Positions 54,809 to 64,000 of a stretch of 64,000 nt of DNA are shown here, one piece after another. The notes under the pieces are model-generated. The model had not been told where the DNA came from. It saw nothing but the letters and a program-made list of their open reading frames with translations, and did not search any database. The stretch spans positions 62,001 to 126,000 of the forward strand of contig NZ_JACMSF010000003.1 in assembly GCF_014257025.1 (NCBI RefSeq). The letters run 5' to 3'. A program made the position numbers and the translations under genes. Source of the DNA: Streptomyces cupreus. GTDB lineage: Bacteria > Actinomycetota > Actinomycetes > Streptomycetales > Streptomycetaceae. Each line of letters starts with the position of its first letter. The stretch's first letter is position 1.

Positions 54809-55494
54809 CGCCGCCCCCAGGCGCCCTGCTCGCGGCCGAGGAGCTGCGCAAGGCCTACGGTCCGACCGTCGCGCTCGACGGTGCCGATTTCTCCGTGCAT
54901 CCCGGGGAGGTCGTCGCCGTGATGGGTCCTTCCGGCTCCGGGAAGTCGACGCTGCTGCACTGTCTCGCCGGGATCGTGCCGCCGGACTCCGGGTCGATCA
55001 CGTACGCCGGGCGCGAGCTCGCCACGATGAGCGATGCCGAGCGCAGTCAGCTCAGGCGCTCGGAGTTCGGGTTCGTGTTCCAGTTCGGCCAGTTGGTGCC
55101 CGAGCTGACCTGCGTCGAGAACGTCGCCCTGCCGCTCAGGCTGAACGGCACCTCCCGCAAGGAGGCCGAGCGCACCGCGCTGTCCTGGATGGAACGCCTG
55201 GAGGTCGACGACCTGCGCAAGAAGCGGCCCGGCGAGGTCTCCGGCGGTCAGGGGCAGCGGGTCGCCGTGGCCCGCGCTCTGGTCACCAGCCCCCGGGTGG
55301 TGTTCGCGGACGAGCCGACCGGCGCGCTGGACTCCCTCAACGGCGAGCGCGTGATGGAGCTGCTCACGGAGGCCGCGCGAGCCACCAACGCCGCCGTCGT
55401 GCTGGTCACGCACGAGGCACGGGTGGCGGCCTACTCGGACCGCGAGATCGTCGTACGGGACGGCCGGTCCCGGGACATGGAGCGGATCGTATGA
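54805..55494 (+). CDS. ABC transporter ATP-binding protein, MacB/LolD type
   Basis: The 229-residue ATPase has Walker A GPSGSGKST (about 42-50), Q-loop FQFGQLVPELT, signature VSGGQGQRVAVARAL (the usual Q is kept), Walker B VVFADEPTGALDS and switch histidine VTHEARVA. The pattern is typical of MacB/LolD-type exporters for lipoproteins, antibiotics or signalling peptides. It is translationally coupled to both padR and the permease gene. Confidence 0.95.
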   Translation: MTPPPGALLAAEELRKAYGPTVALDGADFSVHPGEVVAVMGPSGSGKSTLLHCLAGIVPPDSGSITYAGRELATMSDAERSQLRRSEFGFVFQFGQLVPELTCVENVALPLRLNGTSRKEAERTALSWMERLEVDDLRKKRPGEVSGGQGQRVAVARALVTSPRVVFADEPTGALDSLNGERVMELLTEAARATNAAVVLVTHEARVAAYSDREIVVRDGRSRDMERIV

Positions 55495-57818
55495 ACCAGT
55501 GGGGGAGGGACCTCGCCCTGGGTGTCAGGTTCGCCTTCGCCGGCGGGCGTGAGGGCTGGACCCGGGCGCTGCTGACGGCCGTCGGGGTCGGGCTCGGGGT
55601 GGCGTTGCTGCTGCTGACGACGGCGATCCCGAACGCGCTGGCGGCCCGGGACGACCGGAGCAACGCACGCACCGACATCACCTACGGCTCCGCGACGGCG
55701 CCCAAGGCGGACGACACGCTGCTGGTCGCGGACGCCGACACGCGCTTCCGCGGCGAGGACGTACGGGGCCGGACGCTGGAGCCCGAGGGGCCGCGCGCGC
55801 CGCTGCCGCCCGGGGTGTCCGAGTTTCCCGCGGCGGGCGAGATGGTGGTCTCCCCCGCCCTGAAGCGGCTGCTGGAGTCGGACGGCGGCAGGCTGCTGCG
55901 CGAACGGCTGCCGGACCGGATCGTGGGCACCATCGGCGACAGCGGTCTTGTCGGCTCGGCCGATCTGACCTTCTACCGGGGCGGCGAGGGCCTCGAACGG
56001 TACGTCGACGGCAGCCAGGTGACTCGTATCGACCGCTTCGGCGACCCGAACCCGTACCGCGAGAAGACCGACCCGGTGCTGATCCTGCTGATCCTGGTGG
56101 TCTTCGTCGCGCTGCTGATGCCGGTCGCAGTGTTCATCGCGGCGGCCGTGCGGTTCGGCGGTGAGCGGCGCGACCGGCGGCTCGCGGCGCTGCGTCTGGT
56201 GGGCTCCGACGGCCGGATGACCCGCCGGATCGCGGCCGGCGAAGCGCTCGCGGGAGCGCTGCTCGGGCTGGTCTTCGGTACGGTCTTCTTCCTGATTGGA
56301 CGTCAGATCGCGGGCTCCGTCGAGCTGTTCCGGTTCAGCGTGTTCCCGCACGACCTCAATCCCTCCCCCGCGCTCGCCCTGCTGGTGGCGGTGGCGGTCC
56401 CGGCGGCCGCGGTGCTGGTGACGCTGCTCGCGCTGCGCGGGGTGGTCATCGAGCCGCTCGGTGTGGTGCGTACGGCGAAGCCCGCGCGCCGCAGGCTGTG
56501 GTGGCGGCTGCTGCTGCCGCTCGCCGGACTCGCGATGCTCTACCCGATGATCAGGCAGGGCAACGACGACGGCGACTTCAACCAGTACCTGGTCATCGGT
56601 GGTGTGATGCTGCTGCTGGTCGGCGTGACGGCGCTGCTGCCCTGGGTGGTGGAGACGGTCGTCGCCCGGCTCGGCGGCGGCGGAATCGCCTGGCAACTGG
56701 CGGTACGGCGGCTGCAGTTGAGCAGCGGTACGGCCGCCCGGCTGGTCAACGGCGTCGCGGTCGCGGTGGCCGGGGCCATCGCCCTGCAGATGCTGTTCGC
56801 CGGAGTGGAGGACGACTACACCAAGGACACCGGCTACGACGTCACGAAGGCGCAGATGCAGGTGACCGTGGGGGGCGGAGTCGAAGTCGACGGTGCCGCC
56901 GAGCGGTTGCGGAGGACCGAGGGCGTGCGCCGGGTCGTCGCCCATTCCGAGGGCTGGCTCGGCGACAAGCGCCTGGACCCCGCCAAGAGCGCCGCGGTGA
57001 CCGTCGGCGACTGCACGGCGTTGCGCGAGCTGGCCGACCTGCGCTCCTGCCGGGACGGCGACGTCTTCGCCGTACGCGGCGCGGAGTACGACACCGACAC
57101 GCCGCAACTGGCCGTCCCCGGAAAGACCTTGTACCTGGACCCGGGCTACGAGGGCTCCGCCCCGGGCCGTGAGGTCGCCTGGAAGGTACCGGCGGAGATA
57201 CGCGAGGTGGACTCGCGCAAGGATCTGAGCGGGATGGAGCGGGGCGGCTTCCTTCTCACCCCGAAGGCGCTGCCCGAAGCGGCGGCGCCGGCCATGGTCG
57301 GTCGCGCCTACATCGGGCTCGACCCGTCCGTGTCCGACGCCCGTGAGCAGGTACGCAACACCGCGGCGGCCCTGGGCCCGCTGATGTACGCCTCGGACTG
57401 GTCGGCGACGGAGCAGTCCGACCGCTACGCCTCCATCCGCACCGGCCTGTTCGTCGGCGCCGTGTGTGTGCTGGTGCTGATCGGGGCAAGCCTGCTGGTG
57501 TCGCAGCTGGAGCAGTTGCGCGACCGCAAGAAGCTGCTGTCGGCGCTGGTCGCCTTCGGCACCCGGCGCCGCACGCTGAGCCTGTCGGTGCTGTGGCAGA
57601 CGGCGATCCCGATCACCCTGGGCCTGCTGCTGGCCTCGACGGTGGGCCTGACACTCGGCGCGGTCCTGCTGCGGATGACGGCCACGCCGGTACGGGTCGA
57701 CTGGGGCAGCCTGCTGTCGATGACCGGCGCCGCGGCCGGGGTCGTCCTCGCCGTGACCCTGCTCAGCCTGCCTCCGCTGCTGAGGCTGATGCGCCCGGAC
57801 GGTCTGCGTACCGAATGA
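55491..57818 (+). CDS. FtsX-like ABC transporter permease
   Basis: This 775-residue membrane protein has an N-terminal transmembrane helix, two FtsX/MacB_PCD-type permease halves with helices near 200-225, 250-275, 295-320 and again 645-770, two further helices between them and large extracytoplasmic loops (about 40-190 and 450-620). It forms the exporter with the preceding ATPase. The ATG overlaps that gene's stop (ATGA). No substrate can be deduced; bacitracin-type resistance exporters and Streptomyces ABC systems controlled by PadR regulators have the same layout. Confidence 0.93.
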   Translation: MNQWGRDLALGVRFAFAGGREGWTRALLTAVGVGLGVALLLLTTAIPNALAARDDRSNARTDITYGSATAPKADDTLLVADADTRFRGEDVRGRTLEPEGPRAPLPPGVSEFPAAGEMVVSPALKRLLESDGGRLLRERLPDRIVGTIGDSGLVGSADLTFYRGGEGLERYVDGSQVTRIDRFGDPNPYREKTDPVLILLILVVFVALLMPVAVFIAAAVRFGGERRDRRLAALRLVGSDGRMTRRIAAGEALAGALLGLVFGTVFFLIGRQIAGSVELFRFSVFPHDLNPSPALALLVAVAVPAAAVLVTLLALRGVVIEPLGVVRTAKPARRRLWWRLLLPLAGLAMLYPMIRQGNDDGDFNQYLVIGGVMLLLVGVTALLPWVVETVVARLGGGGIAWQLAVRRLQLSSGTAARLVNGVAVAVAGAIALQMLFAGVEDDYTKDTGYDVTKAQMQVTVGGGVEVDGAAERLRRTEGVRRVVAHSEGWLGDKRLDPAKSAAVTVGDCTALRELADLRSCRDGDVFAVRGAEYDTDTPQLAVPGKTLYLDPGYEGSAPGREVAWKVPAEIREVDSRKDLSGMERGGFLLTPKALPEAAAPAMVGRAYIGLDPSVSDAREQVRNTAAALGPLMYASDWSATEQSDRYASIRTGLFVGAVCVLVLIGASLLVSQLEQLRDRKKLLSALVAFGTRRRTLSLSVLWQTAIPITLGLLLASTVGLTLGAVLLRMTATPVRVDWGSLLSMTGAAAGVVLAVTLLSLPPLLRLMRPDGLRTE

Positions 57819-57819
57819 G

Positions 57820-58782
57820 CTAGGCGGTCCCGGCGTCCAGCACCCTTACCGGCAGCGGGCGCAGCGCGGCCCGCAGTGCGGCGGCCAGTTCCTGGTACTC
57901 CGCGCTGCGGGCCGCGCCCGTGCGCATGGCGAGGGCGATGCGGCGGGTGGGGGCCGGGTCGGCGAAGGAGCCGGTCATCAGCTGGTTGCTGCGGCTCGTC
58001 TCGACCTTGACGGCCGTGCGCGGCAGCAGGGTGACGCCGAGTCCGCCCGCGACGAGCTGGACCAGGGTGGAGAGACCGGCGGCCGTGGTGGTGACCGGGG
58101 CGTCCTCGCGGCCGGCCTCCCGGCAGATGTCCAGGGCCTGGTCGCGCAGACAGTGCCCCTCGTCCAGGAGCAGCAGATTCAGCTCCTTCAGCGCCTCACG
58201 CGGAATGCCCTCACGGCCGCCCAGCCGGTGGTCCAACGGTGTGACCAGTACGAAGTCCTCGTCGAACAGCGGGAGTTCGATCACCCCGGGCACCCCGAGC
58301 GGGACGGCGAGCAGCAGCAGATCGAGGCGGCCGGTGTTCAGGCCGTCGACGAGGCTTGCGGTCTGCTCCTCGTGGACCTGGAGGTCGAGGTCCGGGTAGC
58401 GGTCGTGCACCAGGCGCAGAACCGTCGGCAGCAGATAGGGCGCGACGGTCGGGATGACCCCGAGCCGGAGCACCCCGGTGAAGGGCGCCCGTACCGCCTC
58501 CGCCTCCTCCATGAGCGCGCCCACCTCGTCCAGTACGGCCTTCGCGCGTACAGCGAGCCGCTCGCCGGCCGGGGAGAGCAGCACCTTGCGGGTCGTACGT
58601 TCAAGGAGGGTGACGCCGAGGGTCTCCTCCAGCGCGGCGACGGCGCCGGACAGCGCGGGCTGGCTCATGCCGATGGCGGCGGCCGCGTCCCGGAAGTGCA
58701 GATGCTCCGCCACGGCCGCGAAGGCCCGCAGCTGGGCCAGACTGGGCAGCCGCCTCTTGGTTCCACCATTACCCACGGTCAC
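57820..58782 (-). CDS. oxyR: Peroxide-sensing LysR regulator OxyR
   Basis: This 320-residue LysR-type protein has an N-terminal HTH (about 13-72; RAFAAVAEHLHFRDAAAAIGMSQPALSGAV) and the OxyR redox motif GHCLRDQALDIC, with C211 and C220 spaced as Cys199/Cys208 of E. coli OxyR. Oxidation forms a disulfide that switches it to activator. It faces ahpC across 133 bp, as in other Streptomyces, and should activate ahpCD. The GTG at 58782 has GGAGG nine bases upstream. Confidence 0.95.
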   Translation of the reverse strand: MTVGNGGTKRRLPSLAQLRAFAAVAEHLHFRDAAAAIGMSQPALSGAVAALEETLGVTLLERTTRKVLLSPAGERLAVRAKAVLDEVGALMEEAEAVRAPFTGVLRLGVIPTVAPYLLPTVLRLVHDRYPDLDLQVHEEQTASLVDGLNTGRLDLLLLAVPLGVPGVIELPLFDEDFVLVTPLDHRLGGREGIPREALKELNLLLLDEGHCLRDQALDICREAGREDAPVTTTAAGLSTLVQLVAGGLGVTLLPRTAVKVETSRSNQLMTGSFADPAPTRRIALAMRTGAARSAEYQELAAALRAALRPLPVRVLDAGTA

Positions 58783-58915
58783 TGATAATCGCCTCCGATC
58801 AACACAACCGAGTGTAGCGATTTCTCTAATCAATGCACCTTGTGCCAGCATCGGGCTCGTCCAACCCATGGGAAGCGTCCGCGATCCGGACGCTTCTTCG
58901 CTGCAAGGAGAGCCT
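58783..58915. promoter_or_regulatory. oxyR-ahpC divergent regulatory region
   Basis: This 133-bp region must hold both promoters and the OxyR site. AT-richer dyad-like sequence, GATAATCGCCTCCGATC and GATTTCTCTAATCAATGCACC, lies between 58783 and 58845 and is the likely OxyR contact area. I cannot define a consensus site. Confidence 0.5.
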
Positions 58916-59470
58916 GTGCTCACTGTTGGTGACAAGTTCCCCGAGTTCGAACTGACCGCCTGTGTCTCGCTGGAGAAGGGCGAGGAGTTCGAGCAGATCC
59001 ACCACAAGTCCTACGAGGGCAAGTGGAAGATCGTGTTCGCATGGCCTGCCGACTTCACTTTCGTGTGCCCGACGGAGATCGCGGCCTTCGGCAAGCTGAA
59101 CGAGGAATTCGCCGACCGCGACGCCCAGATCCTCGGCTTCTCCGGTGACTCCGAGTATGTGCACCACGCCTGGCGCAAAGACCACGACGACCTGCGCGAC
59201 CTGCCGTTCCCGATGCTGGCCGACACCAAGCGCGAGCTGATGCGCGACCTGGGCATCGAGGGCGAGGACGGCTTCGCCAAGCGCGCGGTCTTCATCGTCG
59301 ACCAGAACAACGAGATCCAGTTCTCCATGGTGACCGCGGGTTCGGTGGGCCGTAACCCCAAGGAGGTCCTGCGGGTCCTCGACGCGCTCCAGACCGACGA
59401 GCTCTGCCCGTGCAACTGGAGCAAGGGCGACGAGACGCTGGACCCGGTCAAGCTGCTGGCCGGGGAGTGA
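58916..59470 (+). CDS. ahpC: Alkyl hydroperoxide reductase, peroxiredoxin subunit
   Basis: The 184-residue 2-Cys peroxiredoxin reduces peroxides. The peroxidatic cysteine is C51 in DFTFVCPTE and the resolving cysteine lies in the C-terminal LCPCNW (C164/C166). The two cysteines in CPC are typical of AhpD-reduced actinobacterial AhpC. The GTG start has AAGGAG upstream. ahpD follows 6 bp later, so the two are co-transcribed under OxyR. Confidence 0.97.
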   Translation: MLTVGDKFPEFELTACVSLEKGEEFEQIHHKSYEGKWKIVFAWPADFTFVCPTEIAAFGKLNEEFADRDAQILGFSGDSEYVHHAWRKDHDDLRDLPFPMLADTKRELMRDLGIEGEDGFAKRAVFIVDQNNEIQFSMVTAGSVGRNPKEVLRVLDALQTDELCPCNWSKGDETLDPVKLLAGE

Positions 59471-59476
59471 CCTGAG

Positions 59477-60010
59477 ATGTCGCTCGACTCCCTGAAGTCC
59501 GCGGTCCCGGACTACGCCAAGGACCTGAAGCTCAACCTGGGCTCGGTCATCGGCAACTCCGACCTCCCGGCGCAGCAGCTGTGGGGCACCGTGCTGGCGA
59601 CCGCCATCGCCTCGCGCTCCCCGATCGTGCTGCGCGAGCTGGAGCCGGAGGCGAAGGCGAACCTGACGCCGGAGGCGTACACCGCCGCCAAGTCGGCCGC
59701 CGCCATCATGGCGATGAACAACGTCTTCTACCGCACCCGCCATCTGCTGTCGGACCACGAGTACGGCACCCTGCGCGCGGGTCTGCGGATGAACGTCATC
59801 GGCAACCCCGGTGTCGACAAGGTCGACTTCGAACTGTGGTCCTTCGCTGTCTCCGCCATCAACGGCTGCGGCATGTGCCTCGACTCGCACGAGCAGGTGC
59901 TGCGCAAGGCGGGCATCGAGCGCGAGGTCATCCAGGAGGCGTTCAAGATCGCCTCGGTGATCCAGGCGGTCGGTGTGACGCTGGAGACGGAAGCGGTGCT
60001 CTCCGCGTAA
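59477..60010 (+). CDS. ahpD: Alkyl hydroperoxide reductase AhpD
   Basis: This 177-residue protein regenerates AhpC. The redox motif CGMCLDSHE gives C131, C134 and H138, the proton-relay set of AhpD. Length and sequence match the M. tuberculosis protein. It lies 6 bp after ahpC. Confidence 0.97.
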   Translation: MSLDSLKSAVPDYAKDLKLNLGSVIGNSDLPAQQLWGTVLATAIASRSPIVLRELEPEAKANLTPEAYTAAKSAAAIMAMNNVFYRTRHLLSDHEYGTLRAGLRMNVIGNPGVDKVDFELWSFAVSAINGCGMCLDSHEQVLRKAGIEREVIQEAFKIASVIQAVGVTLETEAVLSA

Positions 60011-60032
60011 GCCGGCTCTCCCTGGGCCCCGT

Positions 60033-61346
60033 TCACTCCTGGTGGACGGGGCCCTCGGCGTCGACCGGCTCGGCCTGGGTCACCGCAGCGGCCGCCTGCC
60101 GTTGCAACGCCTGCTCCCGCGAGTACGCACGCAGATACGTCACCACCGTGTTGGTCACCGCCACCAGGGGTACGGCGACCACCGCGCCGCCGATTCCCGC
60201 CACCATGCCGCCCGCCGCTACCGACAGAACCACCGCCAGCGGATGGACGCGGACCGCCCGGCCGAGGATGAACGGCTGGAGGATGTGCCCCTCGATCTGC
60301 TGCACCGCCAGCACGACCGCCAACGTCATCACCGCCGTGAACACACCCTGGGTCACCAGGGCGACCACGACCGCCAGCGCGCCGGAGGCCACCGCGCCCA
60401 CGAGCGGGATGAAGGAGAACAGGAAGATGAACACGGCCAGCGGGACGGCCATCGGCACATCCAGGAAGTAGATGCCGATGCCGATGAACACCGCGTCGAT
60501 CAGGGCCACAATCACCGTGCCGCGCACATACGCCGTGAGCGTCCGCCACGCGGCCGGTCCCGCACCCGCCACCCCCTCGCGGGCCGCCGCGGGCACCAGC
60601 TTCAGCGACCACTCCCAGATCCGCTTGCCGTCGTAGAGCAGGAAGAGCGTCGAGAAGGCCGCAAGCAGAATGCCGGTCAGCGCCTCGACGATGACCGTGA
60701 CGCCCTCCAGGCCCGCCGAGGTGATCTCGTCGGTGTTGGCGCCGATGGTGTCGCGCAGGTTCTCGGCGATGTCGTTGATCTGCTTGTCGGTGACGTGGAA
60801 GGGGCTGTCCAGCAGCCAGTTGCGCAGCTCGTCGATGCCGTCCTGGACCTGGTCGGAGAGGTTGTCGATGTTCTCCATCACCTGCCAGGTGACGAACCAG
60901 CCCATCAGACCCATCACGACGAAGCCCAGGATCGCGGTGAGCGCGGTCGCCAGGCCCCGCGGGAAGCCGTAGCGGCGCAGGCGCGTCACCGTCGGCTCCA
61001 GCAGCGCGGTGATCAGCAGCGCCGCCACGAACGCCAGCACCACCAGCTGTACGGCGCTGATGACCCGCATCAGCACCCACACGGTGCCGGCCAGCACCAG
61101 CAGCCGCCACCCGGCCTCGGCGGCGACCCGCACACCCCACGGCACGGCGAGCGCGGGATCCGGACGCGCCGGAGCGGCGGGCAGGGGTTCAGGGGGCGGC
61201 GGCACCTTGTCGGAGGGCATCGGCGAGGGCGCGGGCGGGGAGTCGGCGCTCTCGCGCTCCACCTCCGCGCGGCGCTCGTCCAACCGCTCTCCCATCTGCG
61301 TCAGTCCGTTGCCGAGCCGACCGAGCCACCCTGGCACTCGCGACAT
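60033..61346 (-). CDS. AI-2E family transporter
   Basis: The 437-residue protein has a Pro-rich cytoplasmic N-terminus (1-75) and about eight transmembrane helices between 85 and 410, with the conserved long soluble loop (about 150-240) and motifs FSFIPLVGAVASG and EGHILQPFILGRAVRVHPLAVVLS. The family is named for AI-2 export but includes Na/H antiporters; its substrate here is unknown. The ATG at 61346 has GAGG seven bases before it. An open frame extends 27 codons further upstream without a ribosome-binding site. Confidence 0.9.
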   Translation of the reverse strand: MSRVPGWLGRLGNGLTQMGERLDERRAEVERESADSPPAPSPMPSDKVPPPPEPLPAAPARPDPALAVPWGVRVAAEAGWRLLVLAGTVWVLMRVISAVQLVVLAFVAALLITALLEPTVTRLRRYGFPRGLATALTAILGFVVMGLMGWFVTWQVMENIDNLSDQVQDGIDELRNWLLDSPFHVTDKQINDIAENLRDTIGANTDEITSAGLEGVTVIVEALTGILLAAFSTLFLLYDGKRIWEWSLKLVPAAAREGVAGAGPAAWRTLTAYVRGTVIVALIDAVFIGIGIYFLDVPMAVPLAVFIFLFSFIPLVGAVASGALAVVVALVTQGVFTAVMTLAVVLAVQQIEGHILQPFILGRAVRVHPLAVVLSVAAGGMVAGIGGAVVAVPLVAVTNTVVTYLRAYSREQALQRQAAAAVTQAEPVDAEGPVHQE

Positions 61347-61414
61347 GATCCGTCCTCTTCCCCCGTCTTTCCCCACCACTCCCCCCTGGAGTCGTCGGCT
61401 CCGACCGTACATGG

Positions 61415-61444
61415 CAAAGCCCCCCACCGTAGGACGGTGAGGGG
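61415..61444 (-). terminator. Terminator after the transglycosylase gene
   Basis: CCCCCCACCG (61420-61429) and CGGTGAGGGG (61435-61444) form a 10-bp stem with one mismatch and a 5-base loop; on the minus strand it is followed by CTTTGCC. It separates the transglycosylase gene from the AI-2E transporter gene. Confidence 0.7.
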
Positions 61445-61475
61445 TTGCCGAGGGTTGAGAGGTGCCGCGGAGGGC

Positions 61476-62168
61476 CTAGTACCAGTGGTTGGCCTGCCAG
61501 AACGACCAGGCGTCGCACGGGCTGCCGTACCGCTCGTTCATGTAGTTGAGGCCCCACTTGATCTGGGTCGCGGGGTTGGTCTGCCAGTCGGAGCCTGCGG
61601 AGGCGTACTTGCCGGCCGGCAGCGCCTGGAAGAGGCCGTAGGCGCCGGAGGACGGGTTCACGGCCTGGTAGTTCCAGCTGGACTCGTGGTCCACGATGTT
61701 GCTGAAGCACTGGTACTGGCCGGACGGCACCATCTGCTGCGCCATCGCCTGGATCTGCGCGACGGTGTACGAGCTCTGCACCGGGAAGCTGGAGGAGGAC
61801 CGGGAGGCCTTCGCCTCGGCCTCTTCGCGCTCCTTGGCTTCCTCTGCAGCCTTCGCCGCCTTCTCCGCGGCTTCCTTCTTCTCGATCGCGCTCTGGGCGG
61901 CGGCCTTGCGGGCCGCTTCCTCCGCGTCCTTCTTGGCGCTCGCGTCGGCGGCGATCGCCTGGACGTTCGCCTGCTGCGTCAGGGACGCGGTCTGCACCTG
62001 GGCCTGCTGGCCCGTGGGTATGTCCGCGAGGAGCGTCGCGTCGGCTGCCGTCGCTTCGGCGTCGTTGTTCTGCGCGGTGCTGCCCGAGGCAACACCGACG
62101 ACGCTTCCGACAGCGGTGACCGCGGTGGCCGAGGCCACTGCGAATCCCCGGACCGAAATCCGGCTCAC
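61476..62168 (-). CDS. Secreted transglycosylase-like (SLT/lysozyme-fold) protein
   Basis: The 230-residue protein has a signal peptide (1-30), a long Ala/Glu/Lys coiled coil (about 72-120; KKDAEEAARKAAAQSAIEKKEAAEKAAKAAEEAKER) and a C-terminal lysozyme-fold domain (about 135-230; FSNIVDHESSWNYQAVNPSSGAYGLFQALP with catalytic Glu in HESSW). It should cleave peptidoglycan. This coiled-coil plus SLT layout is common in Streptomyces cell-wall hydrolases. The GTG at 62168 has AAGGAAAA upstream. A 3' terminator is visible. Confidence 0.9.
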   Translation of the reverse strand: MSRISVRGFAVASATAVTAVGSVVGVASGSTAQNNDAEATAADATLLADIPTGQQAQVQTASLTQQANVQAIAADASAKKDAEEAARKAAAQSAIEKKEAAEKAAKAAEEAKEREEAEAKASRSSSSFPVQSSYTVAQIQAMAQQMVPSGQYQCFSNIVDHESSWNYQAVNPSSGAYGLFQALPAGKYASAGSDWQTNPATQIKWGLNYMNERYGSPCDAWSFWQANHWY

Positions 62169-62587
62169 ACGGTTTTCCTTCCAGCATCGCCCGCTTCGGT
62201 GACCCTGGCGGACGCAATCGTGCCCCTGGCACTGGCCTCCCAACTGCGGGGTCACGGGAGGCACGGGCCCGGTGGGCAACTCCCTTGCGGGGAGCGCCGC
62301 ATGGTGCGCGGGCGGCATACGACGACGCTATGGAGTTAGCGGTGCTTCTCAAGTTGTGCCGTACCGCTGGGGGTACAGATGTGTCGTATGCGGGGCCTGA
62401 CAGGAGTGAGACTCTGCCGCACCCGGACACCGCAAGGCAATTCTGTGCCGCGTGTGAAAGCTCACATCTCGTTTGGCCCTGCGACTTCCGAGAAACAGCA
62501 ACACGCCAAGGCGCCGCCCGACTAGGCTCTGGGCCTTTGTCGGACGGCGCCAACTGGCTGGTAGCCAACCCAAGTTGAGCACTCGGG
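62169..62587. other. Long leader region of the transglycosylase gene
   Basis: These 419 bp hold no gene I can support. Near the gene are several hairpins, for example CTCCC-TTGCG-GGGAG (62280-62294) and CCTCCC paired with GGGAGG (62237-62242, 62256-62261), so the transcript may have a structured leader. I looked for a c-di-AMP riboswitch, which controls some actinobacterial cell-wall hydrolases, but do not find its conserved core. The left half (62340-62587) also contains the downstream side of the PhoH gene. Confidence 0.45.
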
Positions 62588-63913
62588 TCAGATCTGCCCA
62601 TCCTCCAGCATTTCGGTCACAAGGGCGGCGATCTGGGACCTCTCGGACCGCGTCAGCGTGACATGGGCGAAGAGCGGATGCCCCTTCAGCTTCTCCACGA
62701 CGGCGACGACACCGTCGTAGCGCCCGACCCGGAGGTTGTCCCGCTGGGCCACGTCATGAGTCAGAACCACCCGTGAATTCGCGCCGATTCGGGACAGAAC
62801 GGTCAGCAGGACATTCCGTTCCAGCGACTGCGCCTCGTCCACGATCACAAACGCGTCGTGCAGCGAGCGTCCACGGATATGGGTGAGCGGAAGGACCTCC
62901 AGCATCCCGCGCGCGGTGACCTCTTCGATGACCTCGCGGCTGGTGACCGCGGACAGCGTGTCGAACACCGCCTGCGCCCACGGGCTCATCTTCTCGGCCT
63001 CGGTGCCCGGCAGATAGCCGAGCTCCTGCCCGCCGACGGCGTACAGCGGCCGGAAGACCATCACCTTCTGGTGCTGACGGCGCTCCAGCACCGCCTCCAG
63101 ACCCGCGCACAGCGCCAGCGCCGACTTACCGGTGCCGGCCCGGCCGCCCATCGACACGATCCCGATGTCCGGGTCGAGCAGCAGATCGAGCGCGATGCGC
63201 TGCTCGGCGCTGCGCCCCTTGATACCGAACGCCTCCCGATCGCCGCGCACCAGCCGGATGTTGCCCTCGGCCGTCACCCGGCCCAGCGCCTTGCCGCGCT
63301 CGGACTGGATGGTGAGCCCGGTGTGCACCGGCAGGTCCGCCGCCTCGGGCACATACGCGTGCCCCTCCTCGAAGAGGATGTCCACCTGCTCGCCGGCCAG
63401 GGTCAGTTCGGACATTCCGGTCCAGCCGGAGGAGTCCGTGATGGCGAGTTCGGCGCGGTACTCCTCGGCGAGGAGTCCGACGGACGAGGCCTTGATCCTG
63501 AGCGGGAGGTCCTTCGACACCACGGTGACGTCGAACCCCTCGGCCTGCAGATTGCGGGCGACCGCGAGGATGCGGGAGTCGTTGTCCCCCAGGCGGTAGC
63601 CGGTCGGCAGAACGCTGGGGTCCGAGTGGTTGAGCTCGACACGCACCGTCCCGCCGAGGTCCCCGATCGGGATGGGGGCGTCGAGACGGCCGAACCGGAC
63701 CCGGAACTCGTCGAGCAGACGCAGCGCCTGCCGGGCGAAGTAGCCGAGTTCGGGATGGTGCCGCTTGGCCTCCAGCTCCGTGACCACGACGATGGGGAGC
63801 ACGACCTCGTGCTCGTCGAAGCGGTTCAGGGCGTGCGGGTCGGCCAGCAGGACGCTGGTGTCGAGAACGTAGGTGCGCCGGTCGGGCTTGTGGCGCTTTG
63901 TGCTGGTCACCAC
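62588..63913 (-). CDS. PIN-PhoH fusion ATPase (PhoH2-like)
   Basis: This 441-residue protein has an N-terminal PIN ribonuclease domain (about 14-150; [39 protein letters not shown] supply the acidic metal site) and a C-terminal PhoH ATPase domain (about 240-441; Walker [13 protein letters not shown], Walker [12 protein letters not shown]). Mycobacterial PhoH2 proteins of this layout are RNA helicase/RNases. Two GTG codons in tandem (63913, 63910) can serve as start. The 87 bp left of the window edge show nothing more. Confidence 0.92.
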   Translation of the reverse strand: MVTSTKRHKPDRRTYVLDTSVLLADPHALNRFDEHEVVLPIVVVTELEAKRHHPELGYFARQALRLLDEFRVRFGRLDAPIPIGDLGGTVRVELNHSDPSVLPTGYRLGDNDSRILAVARNLQAEGFDVTVVSKDLPLRIKASSVGLLAEEYRAELAITDSSGWTGMSELTLAGEQVDILFEEGHAYVPEAADLPVHTGLTIQSERGKALGRVTAEGNIRLVRGDREAFGIKGRSAEQRIALDLLLDPDIGIVSMGGRAGTGKSALALCAGLEAVLERRQHQKVMVFRPLYAVGGQELGYLPGTEAEKMSPWAQAVFDTLSAVTSREVIEEVTARGMLEVLPLTHIRGRSLHDAFVIVDEAQSLERNVLLTVLSRIGANSRVVLTHDVAQRDNLRVGRYDGVVAVVEKLKGHPLFAHVTLTRSERSQIAALVTEMLEDGQI

Positions 63914-64000
63914 GGAAGGACGTACCCCCTCGGAAGAGGTCGGGGAGCGACGGAGATGAGCTGGACCGGTCGACGGCCCCGATGCACGGGCCGAGAACCG

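Noticed and set aside
62169..62340. Possible c-di-AMP (ydaO-type) riboswitch before the secreted transglycosylase
   Set aside because: The leader is structured, but I could not find the conserved core segments of that riboswitch on the minus strand.

Overview
The window is very GC-rich chromosomal DNA with dense, strongly codon-biased genes, many GTG starts and many 1-4 bp start/stop overlaps. It carries a WhiB-like gene, PP2C/anti-sigma-type regulators, a large actinobacterial Sdh anchor, polyphosphate glucokinase and the OxyR-AhpC-AhpD locus. All of this points to a Streptomyces core chromosome. The gene order (ahpDC-oxyR ... fumarases ... wbl ... glpX ... xseBA ... ispH ... ppgK ... sdh) agrees with what I remember of the S. 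coelicolor SCO5030-SCO5110 region; that is recall, not a search. I see no tRNA, rRNA, CRISPR array, intact insertion sequence or prophage.

Layout, left to right. (1) 1-4592: the 5' end of a peptide-binding lipoprotein gene, then a succinate dehydrogenase operon (small coiled-coil protein, sdhC, sdhA, sdhB). (2) 4584-14983: a methyltransferase-like protein, a GH18-like membrane protein facing a coiled-coil membrane protein, a PAS-GAF-PP2C-kinase regulator with a separate anti-sigma-type ATPase, a Nudix hydrolase, a SPOR protein, a MITE-like element, a GntR/HutC regulator and a DUF4190 protein. (3) 15085-21136: two tandem serpins convergent with a secreted subtilisin, then an SDR/LysR divergent pair. 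(4) 21139-27289: two divergent DUF4132 proteins, one with a WGR domain, followed by the wreck of a MoxR-type ATPase gene. (5) 27269-31184: a compact peptide-modification locus: a 25-residue peptide gene, an M14 carboxypeptidase, an E1/ThiF-like enzyme with a leader-binding type N-terminus, and a membrane M50 protease with a PqqD-like N-terminus. This is the best candidate for an undescribed system. (6) 31175-43317: DNA repair (Fpg/Nei, XseAB), a PEBP protein, a DUF234 ATPase with an AT-rich operator, YchF, ppgK, ispH, a nitroreductase, glpX, wblI and a DUF1707 protein. (7) 43478-47293: class I and class II fumarases flanking a secreted barrel protein. (8) 47366-57818: a DUF402 protein, a second PP2C-kinase regulator with a probable small coupled ORF, a class A PBP, an SPFH protein with a small DNA-binding protein, and a PadR-ABC exporter operon. 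(9) 57820-63913: oxyR/ahpC/ahpD, an AI-2E family transporter, a transglycosylase-like secreted protein and a PIN-PhoH ATPase.

Functional links: TCA-cycle enzymes (Sdh, both fumarases) and GlpX represent central carbon metabolism. OxyR-AhpCD handles peroxide. The two PP2C-ATPase fusions and the free ATPase belong to partner-switching control of sigma factors. The serpin-subtilisin pair may be an inhibitor-protease set. Three short dispersed repeats typical of Streptomyces intergenic DNA and one MITE-like palindrome mark small-scale sequence turnover, and one of the repeats has become part of a coding sequence.
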